Part shown: positions 48,548 to 56,724 of the stretch, piece by piece
Numbering within the stretch: position 1 is the stretch's first letter
Layout: each line of letters opens with the position of its first letter
From: Gammaproteobacteria bacterium
Lineage (GTDB): Bacteria; Pseudomonadota; Gammaproteobacteria; JACKNK01
Reading direction: 5' to 3'
Length of the DNA stretch: 64,000 nucleotides
Assembly: GCA_024234895.1 (NCBI GenBank)
Contig: JACKNJ010000004.1
Span: forward strand, 62,001 to 126,000
Position numbers and translations under genes: made by a program
The notes under the pieces: model-generated
What the model was told of the DNA's origin: nothing
Databases searched by the model: none
Seen by the model: the letters and a program-made list of their open reading frames with translations, nothing else

Positions 48548-49755
48548 CGCGGACTCCGCAGGGTCGGCACGCGCGCCGCCAGACCCATCGCGTGCCGCGC
48601 CAGCAGCCGACGCGGCGCGGGCAACAGATCGATCGCCAGCATCGCCGCGTCCCGCGCGTGCGAGATCAGCGGCAGGGCATTCGAGAACAGCTTGGCCAGC
48701 GTGTCGGTGGCGCGGATGATGGCGTCATGATCGCCACCGCGGCGGGCCGCGTAGTCGGCGAGCAGCCCGGCGTTGCCGGGATCGGCGACGTCGGCGCCGC
48801 GCAGCAGCGCGGCCAGTGTCGCCACGTCGCGCAGACCGAGATTGAAACCCTGGCCGCCGATCGGGTGCAGCGTGTGCGCGGCGTTGCCGATCAGCACGGT
48901 GCGCGTGGCGGTCTGGGACTGCGCTCGCGTCATGACCAGCGGATAGGCGCTGCGCTTGCCGACCCGGCGCAGTTTGCCGAGGCGATAGCCGAAGCGCGCC
49001 TGCACCCTGGACAGAAATTCATCGTCGTTGAGCGCGAGGTGTTCCTCGGCATCCGGCGTGTGCACCGTGTAGACCAGCGACATGCGGCCCTCGGTCATCG
49101 GCAGCAGCGCGAGCGGGCCAGTCTCGGTGAAACGTTCGTAGGCGACGTTGCCGTGCGGCTGGGCCGGGGTCAGATTGGCGATCAGCGCGGTATGACCGTA
49201 ATCGTGCTCATCAGCGCCGATACCGGACAGTTCCCGCACCGCCGAACGCACGCCGTCTGCGGCGACCAGCAGGCGCGCACGGATCGTCCGACGGCCTTCA
49301 CCGGTAATCAGACCGACATCGATCCCGTCCTCGTCGGCGAGCACGGAAACCACGGTCGCCGGGCGCAGGATTTCCAGGCCGGCAATGGCCGGCAGACGCG
49401 GTAACAGGGCCTGTCCGATCGCCCGCGCCGGCGTCACGTAACCCATCGCCGCCACGCCCTCCTCCGCCGCATGCAGGTGCGTGAAGCCGAAGCGGCCACG
49501 ATCAGACACATGGATGTGCTCGATCGGCGTCGCCTGCGCATCGAGCGCGCCCCACACCCCAAGCTGGTCGAAGATCCGGCGCGAGCCGTGCGCCAGCGCC
49601 AGCACGCGTTCGTCGTAGCCGGGCGGCGCGTCGTGGTCGCTCGGCGAGGCCTCGACCATCGCGATGCGATAGCCGGCGCCATCGAGCGCGCAGGCCAGGC
49701 TGGCCCCGGCCATGCCGGCGCCGACGATCACGATGTCGTAGTCGAAGCGGCTCAC
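48544..49755 (-). CDS. ubiH: 2-octaprenyl-6-methoxyphenol hydroxylase
   Basis: The 403-residue FAD monooxygenase introduces a hydroxyl in ubiquinone synthesis. It has VIVGAGMAGASLACAL, GYDERVLALAHGS and HIHVSDRGRFGF, characteristic of UbiH, then LVAADGVRSAVRELSGI and GNAAHTLHPIGGQGFNLGLRD. It lies nine bases after pepP and overlaps the ubiI-like gene in ATGA. Confidence 0.93.
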   Translation of the reverse strand: MSRFDYDIVIVGAGMAGASLACALDGAGYRIAMVEASPSDHDAPPGYDERVLALAHGSRRIFDQLGVWGALDAQATPIEHIHVSDRGRFGFTHLHAAEEGVAAMGYVTPARAIGQALLPRLPAIAGLEILRPATVVSVLADEDGIDVGLITGEGRRTIRARLLVAADGVRSAVRELSGIGADEHDYGHTALIANLTPAQPHGNVAYERFTETGPLALLPMTEGRMSLVYTVHTPDAEEHLALNDDEFLSRVQARFGYRLGKLRRVGKRSAYPLVMTRAQSQTATRTVLIGNAAHTLHPIGGQGFNLGLRDVATLAALLRGADVADPGNAGLLADYAARRGGDHDAIIRATDTLAKLFSNALPLISHARDAAMLAIDLLPAPRRLLARHAMGLAARVPTLRSPR

Positions 49756-49764
49756 GATCGCGCG

Positions 49765-51099
49765 TCAGGCGGCCTTGCCAGCCGCCATCCAGGCCTCGAT
49801 GTCGGCGACGGATTTCGGCGCGCCCTCGGTCAGCACGGTATGCCCGGTCTTGGTGACCAGCACGTCGTCCTCGATGCGGATGCCGATGTTCCAGTAACGC
49901 TTGCGGACGCCCTTGCTCCTGGCCGGGATGTACAGGCCGGGTTCGACAGTGAGCACCATGCCGGGTTCGAGCTGCCGCCATTGCTCGCCGACCTTGTAGT
50001 CGCCGACGTCGTGCACGTCCATGCCCAGCCAGTGGCCGGTGCGGTGCATGTAGAAACGCCGGTAGGTCTGCGCCTCGATCAGTTCATCGAGATCGCCCTT
50101 TAGGATGCCGAGCTCGATCATGCCGGCGGTCAGCACTCGCACGGCGGCGGCGTGCGGGGCATTCCAGTCGTTGCCGGGCCGCACCTGTTCGATCGCGGCG
50201 GCCTGCGCGGCCAGTACGACCTCATAGACCTCTTTCTGGGCGGGACTGAAGCGGCCATTGACCGGGAAGGTGCGGGTGATGTCGGCGGCGTAGTGGTCAT
50301 ATTCGCCACCGGCGTCGATCAGGACCAGCTCGCCGTCGGCCATCTGCGCCGAATTGGCCGTGTAATGCAGCACGCAGGCGTTTTTGCCGGCACCGACGAT
50401 GGTGGTGTAGGCCGGCTGCATCTCGTTGCGGCGGAATTCGTGCAGGTATTCGGCCTCGAGCTCATATTCGTGCATGCCCGACCGGCAGGCCTGCATCGCA
50501 CGCTTGTGGGCCGCCACCGAGACCTCGGCGGCGCGCTGCATGCGTTTGATCTCCTCGCGGCTCTTGTACAGGCGCATGTCGTGCAGGTGGTGTTCGAGCG
50601 CGATGAATTCGCCCGGCGTGCGCGCGCCGCCGCGGGCATGCTGACGGATGTGGTTGAGCCAGCCGAGCACGCGGCCATCGAAATCGGGATCGCAGCCCAT
50701 CGTGTAGAACACGCGGTCGCTGTGTTCGAGCAAGCCGGGCAGCACGTCGTCGATGTCGCCGATCGGGAAGGCGTCATCGGCGCCGAAGTGCTCGATTGCA
50801 CCGTCCTGCCCGGCGCGGCGTCCGGTCCAGACCTCGATGGTCTGGTCGCGTTCCTGACTGAACAGGATGTACTCGCCGTGCTCCCGACCGGGCGCCAGCA
50901 CCGCGACGGCTTCCGCTTCGGCGAATCCCGTCAGGTAGTAGAAATCGCTGTCCTGGCGATACGGATACTCGGCATCGCGATTGCGGAACTTGATCGGTGC
51001 CGCCGGCAGGATCGCCAGCGCGCCCTTGCCCATCATGCGCATCAACTGCTTGCGGCGCTGCGCGAATTCCTTCTGATCGACGACCCGCAACTCATTCAT
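49765..51099 (-). CDS. pepP: Xaa-Pro aminopeptidase (M24)
   Basis: The 444-residue enzyme removes N-terminal residues before proline. The pita-bread domain has the five metal ligands: two Asp in LVLIDAGGEYDHYAADITRT, His in RTGHWLGMDVHD, Glu in VLTVEPGLY and Glu in IRIEDDVLV. The N-terminal domain is of normal length. The gene lies two bases downstream of the UPF0149 gene in the conserved ygfB-pepP-ubiH operon. Confidence 0.96.
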   Translation of the reverse strand: MNELRVVDQKEFAQRRKQLMRMMGKGALAILPAAPIKFRNRDAEYPYRQDSDFYYLTGFAEAEAVAVLAPGREHGEYILFSQERDQTIEVWTGRRAGQDGAIEHFGADDAFPIGDIDDVLPGLLEHSDRVFYTMGCDPDFDGRVLGWLNHIRQHARGGARTPGEFIALEHHLHDMRLYKSREEIKRMQRAAEVSVAAHKRAMQACRSGMHEYELEAEYLHEFRRNEMQPAYTTIVGAGKNACVLHYTANSAQMADGELVLIDAGGEYDHYAADITRTFPVNGRFSPAQKEVYEVVLAAQAAAIEQVRPGNDWNAPHAAAVRVLTAGMIELGILKGDLDELIEAQTYRRFYMHRTGHWLGMDVHDVGDYKVGEQWRQLEPGMVLTVEPGLYIPARSKGVRKRYWNIGIRIEDDVLVTKTGHTVLTEGAPKSVADIEAWMAAGKAA

Positions 51100-51101
51100 G
51101 A

Positions 51102-51665
51102 CTAATGCACCGTTTCGCTGGCATCGACCGCGTCGCGAAGCGGACGCAGGTCCTCATGGAGGGACAACACACCCACCTTCACGTATTCGACAATCTCGGC
51201 ATAGGCCGCTTCGTCGGCGTCCTCGTCATCGTCGGTATCGACATCGACGCGACCGATTGCGGTCAGGTCGTTGATCAATTCCGTGGCATCCGTCGACAAC
51301 GCCGGGGAATCCGCGATTCCACGCAGACCCAGGCCGAACAGATAGCCCTGGCACCAGGTCGAGAGCGCCTCCACACGCGCGGCGATGGACTGATCATCCT
51401 CGGGCAACAGCAGCTCGAATTCGAATGCGTCGCCAGCCAGATCGCGTTGCGTGTCGCCGAACATGCCGGCCAGCAACTGGCTCTCCTCGCGATCGAGGCC
51501 GGTGGCCGCGTCGACACTCCCGAACAACGCGCCCAACCAGGCCTCCGGCTCGGTTTCACCGCCGCTGACCAGCGCGGTCAGCAGGCCATGGGCCTCGGCG
51601 GGCGACAGGGTGATCAACTGACGATCGAACAAGGCCTGCAACTGGGGATAATCGGATGCGTTCAT
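51102..51665 (-). CDS. ygfB: UPF0149 family protein (YgfB)
   Basis: The 187-residue protein has AEAHGLLTALVSGGETEPEAWLG and WCQGYLFGLGLRG, diagnostic of UPF0149/YgfB. It is largely acidic and helical. YgfB of Pseudomonas affects ampDh3 expression and beta-lactam resistance; other homologues have no proven role. It leads the pepP-ubiH-ubiI operon and is divergent from the zapB-like gene. Confidence 0.92.
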   Translation of the reverse strand: MNASDYPQLQALFDRQLITLSPAEAHGLLTALVSGGETEPEAWLGALFGSVDAATGLDREESQLLAGMFGDTQRDLAGDAFEFELLLPEDDQSIAARVEALSTWCQGYLFGLGLRGIADSPALSTDATELINDLTAIGRVDVDTDDDEDADEAAYAEIVEYVKVGVLSLHEDLRPLRDAVDASETVH

Positions 51666-51794
51666 CCGGCGAATGCTACCATCGCCCGCCCTCGCCGACG
51701 CAGCCCGAAACAGTGGGCCATGCGGCGCAAAACCCTGCGCAAAGCGCGCACTCGTTCATTGACCCGCGCGAAAGCCCGCAACTATATTGCCCCC

Positions 51795-52028
51795 ATGAGT
51801 GAACAAGACGCGATCGCCCGCGCCGAGGCCAGCCTCGCCGCCATCCAGCAGAAGCTGGAGCGTGTGCTCGACCAGTACCAGCGACTGGCCCAGGCACACC
51901 ACGATCTGCGCGCGCGTCACGAAGAACTGATGCACGAACGCGCCGACCTGGTCTCGCACAACGAGCAGGCCCGGCACCGCGTGGAAGCCATGCTTTCCCG
52001 CCTCAAGGACATGGAGCCGCGGGCATGA
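51795..52028 (+). CDS. ZapB-like coiled-coil protein (TIGR02449 family)
   Basis: The 77-residue protein MSEQDAIARAEASLAAIQQK... is a single coiled coil with heptads and ends EAMLSRLKDMEPRA. It matches the small coiled-coil gene that precedes zapA in many gammaproteobacteria and is likely a division-ring accessory. The ATG at 51795 is chosen because the longer upstream frame is the antisense of ygfB. Its stop overlaps the zapA start by four bases. Confidence 0.85.
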   Translation: MSEQDAIARAEASLAAIQQKLERVLDQYQRLAQAHHDLRARHEELMHERADLVSHNEQARHRVEAMLSRLKDMEPRA

Positions 52029-52324
52029 CGCGCAGTGGCAACACGGTCAAGGTGCGCATCCTGGAGAAGGACTACCAGATCGCCTGCCCGCCGGACGAAC
52101 GCGACGCGGTGTTGTCCGCCGCCAACCGCCTGGACGACCGCATGCGCGAACTGCGCGACAGCCGCGCCGTCCTCGGTCTGGAAAAGATTGCGGTGATGGC
52201 CGCACTGAGCCTGACCAACGAATTGCTGCAACAGGAAAACCGCGCCAACGCCCTGGCCAAGGCCGTACAGACGCGCGCGGATGGCCTGAATGCATTGCTT
52301 GACGAGGTCCTGCGGGACTCCTGA
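52025..52324 (+). CDS. zapA: Cell division protein ZapA
   Basis: The 99-residue protein has the ZapA pattern VKVRILEKDYQIACPPDERD, then AANRLDDRMRELRDS and EKIAVMAALSLTNELL, ending in a coiled coil. It crosslinks FtsZ filaments. It is coupled to the preceding coiled-coil gene and followed by the 6S RNA, the standard zapA-ssrS-fthC order. Confidence 0.95.
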   Translation: MTRSGNTVKVRILEKDYQIACPPDERDAVLSAANRLDDRMRELRDSRAVLGLEKIAVMAALSLTNELLQQENRANALAKAVQTRADGLNALLDEVLRDS

Positions 52325-52489
52325 GGAAAGCGCCGGCGAGGATTCGCCCGTACAAGTCGAAACAATCTGGACCCGACCGACAAGAACCGATTCCTGATTT
52401 TCAGCACGGCCACCACGCCGCCCCCGGGCAGGCACTGGGCCGTGACACCAGTCAAGGCGGATTCTGCGGTGTTCGTTAGTGACCCTTAT

Positions 52490-52665
52490 ACCCCTTGAGC
52501 CTTAGATCCTTAGCTCGGGGCAGAGGTCTCGGGCGCCATGTGCATGACCGCGCCGGGCATTGCCCTCCAAGCGGTAAGCCTACGGCTCCGTTCCGAAACC
52601 CCACTTGAACCGTCCGGTTCAAGGGCTGAGGTAGCACGACGGCACACGCGGATTCCGCCCCCTCC
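52490..52665 (+). ncRNA. ssrS: 6S RNA
   Basis: 6S RNA mimics an open promoter and binds sigma-70 RNA polymerase. The zapA-fthC gap is its usual site. CCTTAGCTC (52508-52516) pairs fully, with G-U allowed, with GGGCTGAGG (52623-52631) as the closing stem, and the 3' side holds the conserved hairpin CTTGAACCGTCCGGTTCAAG (52604-52623). Ends are approximate. Confidence 0.85.
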
Positions 52666-52682
52666 CCTTCTGATCGTCCCGC

Positions 52683-53288
52683 TTGACCACCGACCCGACC
52701 CTTCTGCGACGCACGCTGCGGGCCAGACGCGCCGAACTCGATCCGGCGACGTTGCGCGCGCACGGTCGCGCGGCCAGCGCTCTGGTCCGGCGAAGCGGCT
52801 GGTACCGCAAGGCTCACCGGATCGCGCTCTATCTGCCGGTTGGCGGGGAACTCGATCTCCACGACCTGATCGAGTCGGGCTGGAGCGATCGCAAGCAACT
52901 CTATCTGCCGGTGCTTGCCCCGTTCGGCGCCAATCGCCTCTGGTTCGCGCCCTACACGCCGGACACCCGGCTTGCGCCAAACCGCTTCGGCATCCTCGAA
53001 CCGGACGTGCATCCAAAGGCGTGGCACCACCCCAGACAACTCGATCTGGTGCTGACACCGCTGGTCGGCTTCGACCTCGCCGGTCGCCGCCTCGGCATGG
53101 GTGGGGGTTATTACGACCGCAGCTTCGCGTTCCGGCGCGGTGCATCGCGCGGTCATCCCCGCCTCCTCGGTGCCGCCCATTCCGTGCAACAGGTCGAGGC
53201 CTTGGCGCCGCAGCCCTGGGACGTTCCGCTGGACGGTGTCGTTACCGAATTCGCCTTTCATATCTTCCCGCACAGGAACCGCCCATGA
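52683..53288 (+). CDS. fthC: 5-formyltetrahydrofolate cyclo-ligase
   Basis: The 201-residue enzyme converts 5-formyl-THF to 5,10-methenyl-THF with ATP. It has LRRTLRARRAELDPATL, RIALYLPVGGELDLHDLI, RLWFAPYTPDTRLAPNRFGI and LGMGGGYYDRSF, the family motifs. The only suitable start is the TTG at 52683, with no good ribosome binding site. Position after 6S RNA is conserved (ygfA in E. coli). Its stop overlaps the start of the EVE gene. Confidence 0.94.
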   Translation: MTTDPTLLRRTLRARRAELDPATLRAHGRAASALVRRSGWYRKAHRIALYLPVGGELDLHDLIESGWSDRKQLYLPVLAPFGANRLWFAPYTPDTRLAPNRFGILEPDVHPKAWHHPRQLDLVLTPLVGFDLAGRRLGMGGGYYDRSFAFRRGASRGHPRLLGAAHSVQQVEALAPQPWDVPLDGVVTEFAFHIFPHRNRP

Positions 53289-53743
53289 ACTACTGGCTCA
53301 TGAAATCCGAACCCGATGTGTTCGGCCTCGAACACCTCAAGAACCGGCCCAAGCAGACTGAACATTGGGACGGTGTGCGTAACTATCAGGCGCGCAACAT
53401 GCTGCGCGACCAGATGAAACTCGGGGATCAGGCGTTCTTCTATCACTCCAACTGCGACGAGCCCGGCATCGTCGGCATCATCGAGGTGGTTCGGGAGGGT
53501 TATCCGGATTTCACCGCGTTTGATCCGGAAGCGAAGTATCACGACCCGAAGAGCGATCCGGACAATCCCCGCTGGTACATGGTGGACGTGAAATACGTCC
53601 GCGATCTGGCCCGCAACATCACGCTCAAGGAGTTGAAGGAGATGCCGGAACTGGAGGACATGCCACTGGTCCGCAAGGGCAACCGGCTGTCGATCATGCC
53701 GGTCGACAAGGAGCACTGGGATCTGATCGTCGGGCTCGAATAG
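53285..53743 (+). CDS. EVE domain protein
   Basis: The 152-residue protein MNYWLMKSEPDVFGLEHLKN is an EVE-domain protein of the PUA-like fold, with WDGVRNYQARNMLRDQMKLGD and FFYHSNCDEPGIVGI, as in human THYN1. EVE domains are thought to bind modified bases in DNA or RNA. AGGA lies seven bases before the ATG at 53285; the longer frame from 52538 is rejected since it is antisense to or overlapping fthC. Confidence 0.93.
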   Translation: MNYWLMKSEPDVFGLEHLKNRPKQTEHWDGVRNYQARNMLRDQMKLGDQAFFYHSNCDEPGIVGIIEVVREGYPDFTAFDPEAKYHDPKSDPDNPRWYMVDVKYVRDLARNITLKELKEMPELEDMPLVRKGNRLSIMPVDKEHWDLIVGLE

Positions 53744-53766
53744 CCGGCACCCCGGCGCGCAGCCAA

Positions 53767-53803
53767 GAAAAAGGCCGCGGAGGTTTCCCTCCGCGGCCTT
53801 TTT
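53767..53803 (+). terminator. Terminator after the EVE gene
   Basis: AAAAGGCCGCGGAGG (53769-53783) pairs with CCTCCGCGGCCTTTT (53788-53802), with T residues on both strands, so it can serve the convergent RND gene too. Confidence 0.93.
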
Positions 53804-53832
53804 GGTTTCCGGCACCAGGGTGCCGGTCGGCA

Positions 53833-56607
53833 TCACGCCTTGTTGACGAACACGAACTTCGGCTTCAGCCACGCCACCAGCAACGGCAGGATGGTCAGCG
53901 CCAGGATCACGTCGACCAGCAACGCCTCGGAGATGTAGACACCGAGCGCCCAGGTGTTGGCGAGCTCGGTGTTGAGCAGCGGGATGAAGCTGCCCAGCAA
54001 CACCACCATGGAGATGATGATCGCGGAACCGGTGGAGTTCAGCGTGTTCTCCAGAGCCTGTCGCCAGTCGCCGACCGCCATCATTTCCTCGCGCAGTCGG
54101 GAGAACATGTAGATGCCGTAGTCGACACCCAGGCCCATCGAGATACTCAGCGCCACCTGGGTATGGAAGGCCAGGTTGCCCGACCAGTTCTGCACCGAGG
54201 TGTAGTAACCGCCCAGGCCGTACTGGGTGAACAGGGTGACGAACAGCATGATCATCAGGATCACCGGCACCGCCACCGAGCGGAACATCAGCATCGAGAT
54301 CAGGAAGATCGCGCCCGCCGTGGTCAACGGCGATTTCAGCCACTCGGACATCGCGACCTCACGGGTCGCCTCGGTGGCGCCGAGGAAGCCACCGACGGCC
54401 GGGTCGGTCACGGACGGATCGCCGGACACCGAGAAGACCTCCGTGTGATCGCCACGAACCAAGGTCACGACATCGCCGTTGCGCATGCCGACCTTCATCT
54501 TCGCGAAGCCCGGATCGTTGGCGTGATCACGCAGGTATTGCTGGATATCGCGCACCAGGACGTGGGTCTTGACCGGGTCCATGGTGTTGACGAAGCCCAT
54601 CACGATGCCTTCGTTCCAGGTGTTGATGTCGACGAAGGAGTCGAGGTCACCCGCGCTGGTATTGGCCTGCAACAGACCGTTGTACAACTGCACGGTCTGA
54701 TCCGGGTCCGGCACGAATTCCGGATCGCCCGGGTCCTCATAAAACGCCCAGTGCTCCGGATCCTTCATGTGTTCCACGGTCGGGATGTGGAAGAGTCGGT
54801 AATCGGAGTCCTCACCCGCCGGCGATGACAGCAGCATGTTGACCAGCTTGACGAACTGGACGTACGAGCCGGTGAAGCCGATGTACGGATGCGCGCGCAT
54901 CCAGTCCTCGAACTTCTCGATGTCGTACAGCACCTCGGCATCGTTGAAGATGCCCTGGATCGGGTCTTCGTCCGGGTCGAAGCATTCGTAGCTCAGACGC
55001 TCGCCGTTCTTGTAGTCACTCGGGCCACACTGCGGCTTGTTCTCGACGATGCCGCGCACCGGGATATTCACCGAGATGACGCCCGGCATGATCCGGCCCA
55101 GTCCTTCCAGGTCCTGGATCGTGATCGAATGCTCCTTGAATGCCGCGCGCGAATAGTTAATGCCCTTCTCGACACCCGGCATGATGTCGAACTCGGTATT
55201 GGCACCCGAGGCGACGTTCTGTACGCCTTCGATGATCTTCGTGTAATGAACCGAGACACCGATCGCGATGAGCAGCAGCGCGATCGGGACGATCTTGGCC
55301 GGGCCCATGACCACACCGGTCAGGAAATGGCCCACCTTGTTTTCCCAATGGTGCCCGGAATCCTCCTGAACCACTTTCTGCGGGAAGGTCACGAACAACA
55401 GCGGGATCAGGGTCGTCGTGGTCAGCAGCAAGGTCATCATGCCGAACACGCCGAAATAGGCGTAATCCTTGTAAAACGAGATATCAACCAATGCCAGGGT
55501 CGCGAAACCGACCATGTCGGTGACGATGGACAAGGTCGCCGGGACGATGGTGGCCGAGATCGCGACCTCCGCCGCCTCCTTGTGGTTGTCCGGTCGTTTC
55601 TGGGACTCCTGCAGGAAACGCCGCGTGATCTGGACCGAGTGGCCGATACCGATCGCCAGCAGCAACATCGGCGTCAGGACCATCATCGTGGTCAGCTTGA
55701 ACTCGGTGTAGCCCATCAGGCCCAGGGTCATCACGATCGTGGCGCCCACGCCCAGCAGCGGGAACGTCGCGCCGCGCCATGAACGGAACTCAAACCACAG
55801 GACCAGGACGACGATCGCGATGGAGATGGTGAACAGCCACCACTTGTTCACCAGATCGAGCAGCATGTAGGCGAGGAAGTACGGTTCACCGGCGGTCATG
55901 AACTCGACCCGATCGCCGTACTCGGCCTCGAACTCGTCCACGATCTGGCGCACTTCCCGCACCCAGGACAGGTACTCCGGCTTCACCTCGTCGGTGTAGT
56001 CACCGATGATGAAAGTCGCCTTGGTGGTGCAACCCTCGTGCGCCAGGAAGTCGCATTTCTTGCCGTTCTCGTCCTCGAAGTGCAGCAGCATCGGCCCCAT
56101 GGCGGGGTTGCTCTCCAGACCGCGCCGCAGGTAATCGAGTTGTTCCTGCGCCCGTTGCGGATCCGTGGTGTCGATTCCCTCGACCGGGATCAGGCGCTTG
56201 AACTGGAGATCACCGCTCTCCGTGACGCCCATGTATTTGATCTTCTGGGACGCCAGATCGATGAAGTTCTCCGGCGACGCGTGCGGCAATTCCACGACAC
56301 GGTTGTGCAGCGCCTGGACCATGTTGATGTACCAGGGCTGATAGATGTCGCCTTCCTTGACGCGCATGCCCCAGACCATCAGGTTGCCCATGCCGAACTT
56401 GTGCTCGCCATACAGGTTGGTGGCGACGTAGCGGTTGGTCGGCGGCAGCAGGGTATCCGGATCGTTGCGGATATCGAGCTTGGGTACCTGCGTCGCGGCG
56501 ATGACCGTGCCGATCAGCACCAATAACAGGATCGGTATGCGAATGCGCAGCACGAAGCGCGCATACGCGTGCGTCCAGCCTTGTTCGGTTTGTTGTTTGT
56601 TGCTCAT
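53833..56607 (-). CDS. RND/MMPL-superfamily transporter
   Basis: The 924-residue protein has the RND plan: an N-terminal span (FVLRIRIPILLLVLIGTVIA), a periplasmic domain starting LDIRNDPDTLLPPTNRYV, five helices, a second span near KIVPIALLLIAIGVSVHYTK, a second periplasmic domain and a last helix set ending LLVDVILALTILPLLVAWLK. Conserved GVGATIVMTLGLMGY and SMGLGVDYGIYMFSRL lie at the expected proton-relay helices. It follows DUF1302 and DUF1329 genes, a set common in gammaproteobacteria; export of a hydrophobic or lipid-like substrate is inferred, not shown. Confidence 0.93.
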   Translation of the reverse strand: MSNKQQTEQGWTHAYARFVLRIRIPILLLVLIGTVIAATQVPKLDIRNDPDTLLPPTNRYVATNLYGEHKFGMGNLMVWGMRVKEGDIYQPWYINMVQALHNRVVELPHASPENFIDLASQKIKYMGVTESGDLQFKRLIPVEGIDTTDPQRAQEQLDYLRRGLESNPAMGPMLLHFEDENGKKCDFLAHEGCTTKATFIIGDYTDEVKPEYLSWVREVRQIVDEFEAEYGDRVEFMTAGEPYFLAYMLLDLVNKWWLFTISIAIVVLVLWFEFRSWRGATFPLLGVGATIVMTLGLMGYTEFKLTTMMVLTPMLLLAIGIGHSVQITRRFLQESQKRPDNHKEAAEVAISATIVPATLSIVTDMVGFATLALVDISFYKDYAYFGVFGMMTLLLTTTTLIPLLFVTFPQKVVQEDSGHHWENKVGHFLTGVVMGPAKIVPIALLLIAIGVSVHYTKIIEGVQNVASGANTEFDIMPGVEKGINYSRAAFKEHSITIQDLEGLGRIMPGVISVNIPVRGIVENKPQCGPSDYKNGERLSYECFDPDEDPIQGIFNDAEVLYDIEKFEDWMRAHPYIGFTGSYVQFVKLVNMLLSSPAGEDSDYRLFHIPTVEHMKDPEHWAFYEDPGDPEFVPDPDQTVQLYNGLLQANTSAGDLDSFVDINTWNEGIVMGFVNTMDPVKTHVLVRDIQQYLRDHANDPGFAKMKVGMRNGDVVTLVRGDHTEVFSVSGDPSVTDPAVGGFLGATEATREVAMSEWLKSPLTTAGAIFLISMLMFRSVAVPVILMIMLFVTLFTQYGLGGYYTSVQNWSGNLAFHTQVALSISMGLGVDYGIYMFSRLREEMMAVGDWRQALENTLNSTGSAIIISMVVLLGSFIPLLNTELANTWALGVYISEALLVDVILALTILPLLVAWLKPKFVFVNKA

Positions 56608-56651
56608 GGACTGGCCCCCGGTTGGGCAATTGATACTTGTCGCGCGGAAAC

Positions 56652-56698
56652 AAAAACGCCGCCGGGTAGTTTCGCGATCAGCGAGCTACCCGACGGCG
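56652..56698 (-). terminator. Terminator or attenuator between DUF1302 and RND genes
   Basis: CGCCGCCGGGTAG (56657-56669) pairs with CTACCCGACGGCG (56686-56698) with one mismatch, and on the minus strand TTTTTG follows. It would reduce RND transcription relative to the outer-membrane genes. Confidence 0.75.
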
Positions 56699-56724
56699 CA
56701 TTTCTGGTTATTAACCGACGCGCA

